This document shows, one piece after another, positions 38,401 to 48,500 of a DNA stretch of 64,000 nucleotides. The stretch comes from Oxytricha trifallax (taxonomy: Eukaryota > Ciliophora > Spirotrichea > Sporadotrichida > Oxytrichidae): positions 124,001-188,000 of the forward strand of contig ARYC01017179.1 of the NCBI GenBank assembly GCA_000711775.1, in the 5' to 3' direction. Position 1 is the stretch's first letter, and each line of letters starts with the position of its first letter. The position numbers and the translations under genes were made by a program. The notes below the pieces were generated by a model, which was not told the DNA's origin, searched no databases, and worked only from the letters and a program-made list of their open reading frames with translations.

Positions 38401-39026
38401 TCTTTGATAAGAGATTTTAAAATACTCCAGAATTTTGTTTCTTAATACCTAGGCTAAGTAGAGGTAATTTTTTACGTTTTTCATTATGTTTCTTATTAGA
38501 TCTTCTACTTGTTTGCTACTCTCTAGAAGCAAGTGTTCAGACTTTACGGTCACTATGTAAGATTCATCAAGCGTCAAGAGATAGATGAATTTGGCTTTTA
38601 AAGATTGAAAAAGACGCTGTTCTAATTGAAAGTTGAGTTCGATTTGATAGTGCCTAAAATGCTGGGAGAGGGTAGTTAAAGTAATACCAAGAGATTTGTT
38701 GATGAAATGAGACAGGATATTGCTCGTGAATATGAAAAAACCATCTATATTTTGCACATCATTTTTTAAAAAACTAATAACTTTATATCTGATATTAATA
38801 TCTCTTATCTATATTCTGTATAGATTTAATTTTAAATTTGCAGCTAATTGTATGTGATGAAGAGGAAATTGAATATAAAATTTAAGAAAATGACTATGGC
38901 TTGACAGAGTAAGATTTCGAGGCTCTTGAAAACATCTAAAAAAGCTATTCATCAAATATGTACAGCTAGAATGAAGAATAATAGCAAATTCATGATAAAG
39001 ATTAGAAGTTAGATTAAATATAGTGA
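35465..39026 (+). CDS. SEC8: Exocyst subunit Sec8/EXOC4-like
   Basis: ATG 35465. Introns 35525-35561, 35679-35768 and 38292-38343 and an IES (37173-37358) interrupt the frame; exons up to 38291 sum to 838 codons. The N-terminal coiled region (LSSYVDGLQKSSKVLKDELL, YYQELIEGLQVFEKIERMIE) resembles the Sec8 vesicle-tethering coil. The helical-rod body includes LRCEFTTRAFSHLREMT and a C-terminal stretch (RDFKILQNFVSQYL, EFGFQRLKKTLFQLKVEFDL) in the place of the family's final conserved helices. A last acidic exon (CDEEEIEYKIQENDYGLTEQ) ends at TGA 39024-39026; its junction with the preceding part (38740-38840) is unresolved. Sec8 acts in the octameric exocyst at the plasma membrane. Family call is by helical pattern, moderate confidence; another CATCHR subunit is possible. 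Confidence 0.6.
37173..37358. other. IES with pointer AAAGAT
   Basis: AAAGAT is at 37167-37172 and 37353-37358. Removal of 186 bp joins VKTLKKD to SQNKQQIQAF in frame in the Sec8-like gene. Confidence 0.75.
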
Positions 39027-39850
39027 TTAAGTGATAAAAAAGTGATTGTTTTAATAAAACTTATTTTTTAATATAATTAATGTATTTAAACTCGTAAATT
39101 ATAAAATATATAATAAATTAAATAAAGATAGTAAATAAGGAGGTAAGTTGAGAGTTTTAAAGATATGGAAAGGTGAGAGATTCAAAAACTTTACATTTAT
39201 TAATTAATATAATTTTAGTTTCAATTTTTTTGGACAAATATCAAAAATAACAATAAAAAATTTTCATATTCCTAAAATTTGGTAAAAATAATAAATAATT
39301 GATTTAAAGAACAAAAAACATAAAAACATAAAAAAATTAAAAAAAATTAGGGGTTAAATTGTAATTAATACTAATATTTGTTTCATTTGTTAGTTTCCAA
39401 CTCTTTATTTTTATTAAATTACTGATTACAAAGAAATTCAGTATATTTTTATAAAACAGTAAACTATATAAAAAGACACATTTAATTAACAAACAGATGG
39501 GTTTTTGATATCAAGTCTTAGTTGTTTAACATTTTTATAGATTAGGATTTCTTTTTTCAATTTAATCAGCATTTTTTACTCTAATTCGTTTTATGTTTTA
39601 ATTATCATCGAAGAAATGATCATTTAAAATCAAAATGTAAAAAAACAAATAACTTGATAATTTTTGAGTATTTATTTAAGGATGACAACTTTGAATCTTG
39701 AAGAATCATTAAATTTTAAATTTTTCAAATCTATGTGAGTATTCAATGATAGGACTGAACAATCTCTCACCTCCAACATAATTTCATCAATTTAAAGCAT
39801 TTCTTAACCATGCAAGTTTTAGGAGACTTTTTTTGCTCTGAATCAACTTA
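39027..39850. other. AT-rich intergenic DNA
   Basis: About 820 bp with A/T runs. No coding frame of note in either orientation. Confidence 0.5.
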
Positions 39851-40321
39851 ATGAAGCTAATTGTCGGAGTCTCTTGTATCATTTTTAACTAACCTAAACC
39901 TCAACTACTAGCTGGAGCATCAAAACCCCTCAAACTCTTGTTAATTCAGCGCGAGAAAGACCCTTACAAGGGCAAGTGGTGCTTTGCGGGAGGGAAGCTT
40001 GAACTCGGGGAGACCTACAGTAAAGCAACTTAGCGAGAAGTGCGGGAGGAGTTAGGACTCGAAGTGGAACTTTATGACGAACAGAGGCCTGATTACATAA
40101 ACGAAATCATTTTTAATGACAAACAATACATGGTAGTATCTACAGCTGCTTACGTAGCTGAAAATTCAATCAGAAGCCTAAACCATGAGGGGCTTACTAA
40201 TCAGTGGTTTTAGTACCCACATGAGATTGAGTAACTCAGGGAGGAGGATTGTTTGCCTAAGTTGCACTCAATTATACATAAGGTAGTTAATAATCATTTT
40301 CCCAAACCACACATTGTATGA
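39851..40321 (+). CDS. Nudix hydrolase
   Basis: Continuous 156-residue frame without intron or IES. The Nudix box (GX5EX7REVXEEXGL) is complete: GGKLELGETYSKATQREVRE followed by ELGLE. Upstream strands (LLLIQREKDPYKGKWCFAGG) and the hydrophobic start (MKLIVGVSCIIFN) fit a MutT/ADP-ribose-pyrophosphatase-type fold. It would hydrolyse a nucleoside-diphosphate-linked substrate with Mg2+ bound by the box glutamates. Substrate not predictable from sequence. Stop TGA 40319-40321. Confidence 0.9.
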
Positions 40322-40753
40322 CTAGCTAACTATTTAAATATCAAATGTACATTAATTACTAAATATACAATCACGCAAACTTTGTTTTTACATTTAAATG
40401 ATACATAGATGGTAAGTTTATCAAAGTAAATATAAAGAGTGGATAAGTAACCCATAGAAATTTAATCAAAAAATAAATCCAATTTATAAAAGAGGATAGA
40501 ATATAGGTTTAATGTGTAAATTTAACTGAGAGATTGTTAGCAACTCCCTGCGAAAGGACGAGAACTAGGAATTACCTATAAATTACATGCTAAATGCAGC
40601 ACTCTCACCGTTTTTTTGTATAAATTACCTAATTTGCTATAAAATTATTAGAAATTAAAGAAAAACTGTTAACTTAGCTAATTTTTACTATATTATATCA
40701 TGTGATCAATTAAATTAGTTAAGATAAACATTTTCATATATTTTCTATGAAAT
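40322..40753. other. AT-rich intergenic DNA
   Basis: Region between the convergent Nudix and minus-strand genes. No coding frame seen. Confidence 0.45.
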
Positions 40754-41873
40754 TCAGCTATATATTTCTTTGATCTATTCAATTAGCAGCTCATCTTTAA
40801 TTTTCTATTAACTGATTTGTGGCGCATTCATAGCCTTGAGCATTTTATTTCTCCTGTCTCCACCTAACTCCTCATTCTCCTCTAGTCTCAACGCACTTAT
40901 TTGAATTTTATTCTCAGGTACTAGGTTCTACACTCTTAAAACATTATTTATAAAGTTTGATAACATAAACTCTTCTCAGCTTCTCCCTTGCATTATTCTA
41001 ATACTTCTGTATTTCCTTATCCTTTGAAGTGTCCTTATCTTTGAACTTTTTCACGTAGTCATCCAACTCACGGGCTTCAGGGGGTAAATTTTCTTAGTAA
41101 AGTTCTTAGAAGTTTAAGCCATTGGGATTCTCAGCTTTTGTGTGAATGTAGAGCACATCCTCCAGTTTTTTGAAGAGGTTGTTGACTACTCCGTTTCCTC
41201 CTCTCATGTTGTCCATGTTGGGGTTTAGGAGGTTGTTGTTATTTTAGTTGTTGTTCCCTCCAGCTAGTGATCCAATAGTACCACCCATCATATTTGCAAG
41301 TTACTATTCATGGATATTATTTTAGAAGTATATCTAATTGAACAATATAACAAATAATTATATGATTTTATATTTAAGGACAGAGATAATTTGTTTATTA
41401 TTTTTATAATGTTTAGGTTACGAAAAACATAGAGGTTACCTATTGAAAATTTTAAGGAAAATTTAAAAAAAATGACTAGACACATTACGATATAAGACTA
41501 ATAGGAAAATTAAAGATTTCTGAAATAACTTAATATTAAGTTACTTCTAAAAACAATGCAATATTTCATAAGATACTTACTCTTTTACATTTCATGATTA
41601 CTATTGTTGCATCTGCAAATATCCAGCTCTATCGTTATTATTGAAATTGTTGTCTTTTCTTTCATTGTCCTTGCCTCTCCTGAACAATTTAGAATTAGGC
41701 ACAGCATACGTTATTTTATCATCAATTGCAGGCTTCGCTTGAATATTTGTCTCTTGAGATCTGATAATGCCAGGAGGTCTATACATTTCCATATATTCCT
41801 TCTTCGTATCATTGGGCAAATCTTTTAGCTGCAACCCTCCAACTTTACTTAATGGATGTTTGCCACCGAACAT
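40754..41873 (-). CDS. Hypothetical protein, Asn/Gln-rich linker
   Basis: Segments 41873-41598, 41300-40971 and 40927-40754 give 260 codons. The product starts MFGGKHPLSKVGGLQLKDL, has a Q/N-rich junction (LQMQQQQLANMMGG), then a charged helical half (NNLFKKLEDVLYIHTKAENP, ELDDYVKKFKDKD, NKMLKAMNAPQIS), ending KEIYS at TGA 40754-40756. Intron 40928-40970 starts GTTTATG and ends GTAG. The IES between halves uses pointer AATAGTAA. No family recognised; the C-terminal helices could bind a partner. Confidence 0.75.
41301..41597. other. IES with pointer AATAGTAA
   Basis: The 8-bp pointer (TTACTATT on plus) is at 41301-41308 and 41598-41605. Excision of 297 bp joins YLQMQQQ to QLANMMGGTIG in frame. 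Confidence 0.85.
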
Positions 41874-41949
41874 TTCAGAGTTACTTTCGTCTTAAAAGTT
41901 ATTACTTATTAAAGAAATGAGCGGCAATAGATATTCATAGACTTTAAAA

Positions 41950-43375
41950 TAAATTAAAAGTGGTGTTTGCGAAAGATAGAGTTAAGTTCATAGCGGAACA
42001 TAGCGAAATCATCAACTTGAATGTCTGATATTTTGTAGTCCTCCTCCTTCTTTACAATGCTTAGCACATCACTATAAAATAAATATAAATTTCGTAATTC
42101 TCTTACACAAATGAGAGGGTTCTTGGCAATATTGATTTATAGAGTGAATTCTTAAGTCCCTTAATGGCACTCATGAACTCTCTGTAGGTTATAAGATTAT
42201 CTTCATCCACATCATAAGCTATAGCTTTGAGACCTTCTTAGTTTGCTGCTCCAGCTTAATTTACTCCATTTTAAATTCCAGTAGATCCTTATCCTGTAAC
42301 TGTAGACTACTGTTTAGTGTCCCCTTAAGAATTCTTGATGTCTTTTTGAGATTGTTCTCTCTTAGCTTGCTCTTATTATTTCTTAATGTTTTAATGCTTA
42401 ATCATGCCCATGATAAAGTGAAAGTTTTACTCTGCTTTCTGGTCTGCAATTTAGTAAATCAATATAGAAGATTCTATCAACACTCTTGAACATTCTCTTG
42501 CAAAGATTCTTTCAACTCTCTGGAGCATTTAAAGTATTTCTGCTGGTCTCATGCATCCATCGTCATCGTCGTCACACAACTCGAACATCACTAATATGCA
42601 AAATTTAGAATAATTCACCAAGTTTAACTCTTACATCTGAGTTTCTTATCATAGACTATTCTCGCTAGTAAATTAAGAGCAAGTAGAAAATCTAAAATAT
42701 CCATGTCTTGTTTTTTATCCAATTCTTATCCGTTCTCGCTAAACTTGAATTTCCTAAACCCTAAAATAACTCAATAAATTTTATTTTTATAATTACTTTC
42801 AAACATATATTGAGTCAAATTATCTGCTGGTTTTGAAGTTCTGAACTCCTCTTCAAGAATTTTCTTGAAATCTTAGAATCTGATTGTTGCTATAAAAATC
42901 ATTTAAGTTACAATTTAATATAAAGCAAAATGTTTTTCTTACTGTTAAGAGTACTTCTCTCATTCTTGAATCTAGTACTTAGACTCTTTATTCTCTCTGA
43001 GTTTACTATAAAATTCATTTTAACGTTTATTCTATATTTACGTTGACTTTGGAATTGTTCAATTTCAAGCGCAGTAGGGAAGTTTGGGTCATTCTTTTTA
43101 TCAAAAAGCTAATTTTACTTGCTTTGAGCATATAATGAATTAGCATTTTGTGATGTTGTATGTGCTGGCAAGTTATTTTATCCAGCTCCTAAATGCCCTC
43201 GAGAGGGAATACTGCCTTAAGACATACCTACATCTTATCCTGAGGGATTATTTCTCATCATGCTTGATTGACCACCATTGCTTTGGTTCAGAGCACTTCT
43301 CCCCACTTCTATATAAGAGCGTTTTCTTTCGTTATCCGCCTGTTGACGCTTTTATCTTGATTGGTCAGTTGCCAT
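41950..43375 (-). CDS. EF-hand calcium-binding protein, multi-intron
   Basis: ATG at 43373-43375 (MATDQSRQKRQQADNERKR...) opens an N/S/Q-rich leader of about 110 residues. Several GT..AG introns then separate helical exons: FQDFKKILEEEFRTSKPADN, FRKFKFSENGQELD, LDFLLALNLLARIVYDKKLR. Two EF-hand loops are clear: MFELCDDDDDGCMRPAEIL and AIAYDVDEDNLITYREFMSA. The last exon contains YKISDIQVDDFAMFRYELNS and fades near 41955; its stop was not fixed. Spaced EF-hands with a long leader suggest a calcineurin-B/NCS-like regulator (inference). It sits head-to-tail with the downstream unknown gene, about 80 bp apart. Confidence 0.7.
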
Positions 43376-43599
43376 TTTATTTATATTTATTTATTGCACA
43401 ATCTTATTTCGATAAATACACTTTGTTATAAAGAGGGGATATATAGGGCTGGTTATATTATAAAAAATACTATATCTTTGTAATCCAATATAGTGTTTAA
43501 AAGTAGAGGAAGGTTAAATATTTTGTGAGAGTACGAAATAATTTTATTTAATAAAAAGGTTCTTATTTCCTATAGTTAATTTAATTTTATTTTGTATCT

Positions 43600-45265
43600 A
43601 TGGGTTTTGGTAGAGTTGAGATTACCTTCCTACTGTGTGAGGCCGTGTGCATTTTATTCTACGGACTATTCACTGAGTATAAAGCTGGAACAGATCCTAA
43701 AACACCTGGCAATGACGAGGATGCTAACAGAATGTATATGCATATTAAGTTAATTAGTTAAAAATCAAAAGTTTTTATTTCATGGGGGGTGGGGTTGTTG
43801 ATTCTTCAAAATTGATAAGAAAAATGCATGATAAGTATCCACTTTTCTAAGATGTGCATGTGATGATCTTCGTTGGATTCGGATTTTTGATGGTGTTCCT
43901 CAAGAACAATTCTTGGACATCTATTGGATTTAACTACCTAATTGCTTGCTGGGCAATTCAAATTACCATCTTATTTAGAGGTTTCTGGATGTAGATTTGC
44001 GAGCACTATCACCATTTGGATCACGACTGGCACAAGATCTAACTTAATGTGCAAGAACTCATTTTGGCTGACTTTGGAGCTGGTGCAGTCATTATTTTAA
44101 ATGTAAGTTATAATTAGGCCACAAATTTCCTGAGCTAATAATAGTAATTATTCTTAAAACAAAAATATTTGAGTATTGATATCCTTTGGAGCAATTTTAG
44201 GAAAATGCTCTCTTTTCCAACTATGGGTTATGGCCACAATTGAGATTTGCTTCTACGCTTTGAATGAATCAATTTGCATTGATATTTTCAGAGTTTCTGA
44301 TATTGGAGGATCAATGACAATCCACACTTTCGGAGCTTATTTCGGCATCTCAGTCGCTCTTTTCTATCAACCAAAGAAAGCTATTGCAGATAAGCATGGA
44401 GTCGGTGTAGGAAACTATCTTTCAGATCTAGTCTCTATGATTGGAACACTTTTCTTATTCGCCTACTGGCCATCTTTCAACGGTGCACTCGGTTCTGGAT
44501 CACAATAACAAAGAACCGTCATAAATACCTATCTATCCATTTCTTGCAGTTGTATTGCAGCTATCATTTCCTCAAAGATTATTCATCATGGCAAACTTGA
44601 AATGGAAATTGTCCTTAACTCCTCAATTGCTGGAGGTGTCGCTATCGGAGCATGTGCTGATATGATTGTATAGCCATTTGGCGCTATGCTTGTTGGATTC
44701 GTGGCTGGAACTATCTCATCATTCGGATACGGATATCTCTCAAAGTTCCTCTAAGAAAAGATCACCCTTCACGATACATGTGGTGTCCACAATCTTCACG
44801 GAATGCCAGGAATTATTGGAGGTTTGACTTCAGCTATTGTTGCCTCTAGAGGTGGTGATAACTTCGGAGCTAACTAAACCAATGTAATTTAAATTTTATG
44901 ACCCTTTGATATTTTAGGGTTTACAACAACCAATTCCTTGAGGTAGGTAGATCCCCATCAGAGCAAGCTGGTTTCCAATTAGCTTCACTGGCACTTACTC
45001 TTGGTATCGCTATTACCTCAGGTCTTTTCACAGGTTTTGTGACATCAAGACAATGGTTCCAACCACCCCCAGAAGATTATCTCTTCGACGATAGATATCA
45101 ATGGGCTGATTGCGAAATTGAACACGAACAGATGGCTGATTTACAAAAGCAAATGAGCATGTCAGGTACTCACTCAAAGCTTGCAAACCTTGGCAAGTCC
45201 GAGGCAGATGAAGATGATGATGAGGATACTCAAAGAAAGGACAATATATACAAATTCAAAATTTA
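43600..45265 (+). CDS. Rh-type ammonium transporter
   Basis: ATG 43600. After removal of an 86-bp IES the frame gives [20 protein letters not shown], then exon text diagnostic of Rh glycoproteins: [58 protein letters not shown], the last with the conserved pore-region His. About 11-12 membrane spans are expected. Rh/Amt proteins conduct NH3 or NH4+. Two further gaps (about 44103-44178, beginning GTAAGT, and about 44884-44922) break the frame; their exact boundaries do not phase cleanly. The acidic cytosolic tail ends near 45265 (NIYKFKI), but the next in-frame TGA is at 45624-45626, so the true 3' end may be another segment. Confidence 0.88.
43744..43829. other. IES with pointer ATGCAT
   Basis: ATGCAT is at 43738-43743 and 43824-43829. 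Removal of 86 bp joins ANRMYMH to DKYPLFQDVHVM, matching the continuous Rh family sequence. Confidence 0.9.
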
Positions 45266-45595
45266 ATGGGTTAAATTTCATGTCTCCACATTTTTAGATA
45301 GAAAAACTGAGATATTTAGCTATTAATTAATATAAATCTTTTTAACAACATTCAGTGAACATAAAATAGATTTAAAGAGAGATAAGTAGTCGAAGTATTT
45401 TTGTAAGAGCTCAAGTCAGAGTGAATTTTAGGATCGCTTGAAGCTTACTTAAACAGGAGTACTAAGACTATATATCTCTCAAATGCTATAATTTATTATC
45501 AATGCATGTACCCTTCTTCGTTCTCTAAAACTGAATGCATTGATATTTATGACAATTTTCAGTAAATTTATTCTACATTAAATATCAAATACTTT

Positions 45596-48500
45596 TCACC
45601 CTTTTCTCGCAAATGCAGTTATTTGAATCAGATATTTATGAAAATTTAATGCCTTGATTAATAATTCGAATCTACCAAGTTTATTGTGGATTGGCTCTGA
45701 GTAGTTGAAACCCTCATCTTCATCGTCGACGTATTGTTACTCTTCGGATCTATCTCTTTGTGGTCTACCTCCACGGCCTCTGCCACCTTCATTTTGTAAA
45801 ATTTAATTAAAGTAAAGCTAGGTAAATGCAAAAATAATACAAGTCCTTAATCTTAATGTCAAGACTCTCCTTTTTTAATAATTAATCTATAAAACTTGCC
45901 ATCTTGAAGTTTCTTGTTAACATCTTCTTTGTTTAGACTAATTTTAATCTATGAAGTGTTATTTAAACGATTTATTTCTGTTCCTCCTTGACTTATTCAT
46001 CAGCTGGAAGTTGGACTAATAAAATTAGTAAATTTGTAGTAAAACCTTCAATTTGTTGCAGTATTCTTTATTTTTAAATCTCGCAAGTATCGATCTCTTT
46101 TTGGTATGGGTTTGGTCTATCGAGGAGAGCTTGCTTTTTAGCTTCGATTCTCTCAAGTTTACTCTTTTCTCTCTCAATCAATGAAGTCTTTTGCTTTTGG
46201 ATCCATTTAGAATCCCTTTTTATAGATGGGATATATAATTATCGGACTGGATTAGGAAGGGACAACAAAATGGAATTCGATGTAAGGAAATACTATTATT
46301 TTGCTGTTTAAAATAGTCAAAATAACCTATTAAAAAATTAACTAAAAAAATTTCATTAATTAGATCCATTTACTTTAAAGTAATACTTATCATTATATCA
46401 ATTTTTCTCTAAAATATGACAATATAACTAGTTAGTAGTTTTAAATTAAATGTATTCTAATTTTTTCATGTCTTTTTTTTTTATTTTTTCATTAACCCTT
46501 AACTTATTTTATAAAAATTTCAATATTTATTTATGATTTAATTTGCTATGTAATAAGATAAAAAAGATAGATTTACCTATATATTTTTATATGAAATATT
46601 TGATTTACTAAATATTTATAAATAGTATCATTTTCATGTTTAATTAAGATTTTATATTTTTACACATATTAAATCCGATCAATTAATCTCATTAAGGGTT
46701 TCTGGGGGTTTTAATTCTGAGTGATAGATCTCATCTCTTTAAAATTATATCAATATAATTTTAAAGTCATTTCACTCTAGTCTCATTCTTTCTATCATAG
46801 AGTTTTTGCATTCAATTTTATCTCAATATAAAAATTTATTGCTTTATATAGCTTAAATATGGTGACAAAGGGGAATGAATGAAAATTTTAATTGAAAATG
46901 ATAGATTGAGTTATTATATGTAGAAGGATACTATAAAAACAATCGCCGAATAATTGTGTCTTGTGTGGGCATTTGGCTCCCTTTTCATGCTTTAAGCTCA
47001 AATAGCCGTGATTGATCAACTCTACCATCATCATATTCATTTTTTGCTTATGAAGTGATGATAGGTTTGTTCATCAATCCAATGTTGGGTAGTTCTTCTC
47101 GTCCTAGTTCAAGTCTTCCTTCTTGTTGGTTCTTCTACCAAGTTTAAAGAGAATTATAATCAACCCCAAAACCCCTTATTGATGTGTAATTCTGCCACCT
47201 TCGTTTTGACCTCTGAAGCCACCGCGACCTCCTCTGCTGCCTCTGAAGCCACCTCTGCCTCCTCTTCTGTAGTTGCCATCGTCGTCGTCTCTTCTTTCAC
47301 GTTTCTCTGGCTCTTCGTCTTCAATGACACCCTCGTTTACGAGTTTCTCCTCTTCTTCCTTCAATCTGATTTCTCCCTCAACATAAATAAATACAGCAAA
47401 CATACTCAACATCAAATTCTTTCTAATAAAATATACAATCTTCTTTGTTTAGTTGGTTCATGATTTATTTTATACTTATAATTTTTTGTTGGACTAATCC
47501 AGTTAAAACCTTCTATAAAAATTAAAATCACATATTTCATTATTAAATTATAAAATTGAATTTAAAAATCGACATTAAATATATTAGTATTCTGAGATCT
47601 TGTCTTTGTTCCTTAGCTTCATTCATTTCCTTCATATATAAATTTATTTTGATTCTTATCAATCTCTGGCTTGATCTTGAGGAGCTCCTTTAGCAATCTC
47701 TCTCTTTCACGTCATTGAGGATTTTCTTTTCTTCTTGAGGATTTTTCAAGGAAGTAGTTTCATATCTTTTCTCCAAATCAGCAATAGCCTTGGCGATTTG
47801 CTCTGGCTTTTAGTGCTCTCTGTGAAGTCCTTTTCTCAAGTTTTATCAATAAAAATGGCAAATGATACTATTTATTACAGTAGTAATTTTATTTTTGTCA
47901 CCATCAAGTACTTCCTTCTTTTTTAAGCCAATAGATCTCTATAAAATGTGTTATTCACTTATATTTCCAAGTGATTTTCATGCTTTTCTCATTTTCTTAT
48001 CGAAATCGTTCTGATCTGGCTTATTGTAAATTCCTATAATTTAATGATAGAACTTCAGTATCTACTGTCACTTGAATTAGATAATTAATAGTAAATTTAC
48101 TATAAAATCAAATAAAATATTTCTTGCTTTTTCTCTTCAACTACCTTGACTTCTTCCTTTTCTTCTCCTTCAGCTGACTAAATATAATAATTAACACTTT
48201 TGAACCTCCTTCCTGGTTTCTTGGTGCATCACTTCTGGGTTGTTTGGTCTCCTCTTCAGCGGGAGCTTCACCTTTCTTTCTGTAAACTTACTGCTTTTGA
48301 CTCATATTAAATATTGAAATAACAATAATAAAGATATCATTGCAAACGATTTATTTAATTCGTGTTTTTTCTTAATCATTCTATTCTCGATAGTATAGAC
48401 ACGTCGATGTAATAATTCATGTAATAAAAAATAAGAAAACATTCAAATTTAAGAACAAAAGTTTTATGAATCTGATTTCTCCCTCTTTCTCGTAGTTCTC

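Larger units (their letters stand above)
45596..48305 (-). other. Scrambled BFR1 gene, proximal segment cluster
   Basis: Minus-strand order by position: 1 (48200-48305), 3 (48127-48175), 6 (47987-48032), 8 (47899-47932), 10 (47709-47844), 12 (47656-47688), 14 (47593-47629), 21 (47488-47513), 16 (47432-47454), 26 (47191-47379), 18 (46080-46214), 20 (46040-46063), 22 (45895-46020), 24 (45844-45874), 27 (45596-45790). Segments 21 and 26 are out of series. Junctions 20-21 and 21-22 make a 26-bp segment from 47.5 kb insert between two segments at 46.0 kb. A gap of about 980 bp between 26 and 18 holds TBE-like ends. Confidence 0.9.

Noticed and set aside
38449-38757. A 102-codon minus-strand frame inside the Sec8-like gene that looked like an inverted segment
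   Set aside because: The plus strand in the gene's own frame reads as good coding (RFIKRQEIDEFGFQRLKKTL), with TAG as Gln. The minus frame is a shadow.
47176-47415. A separate small RGG-box gene
   Set aside because: It is segment 26 of the scrambled BFR1-like gene. Its edges are exact pointers (17 and 12 bp) shared with segments 25 and 27.
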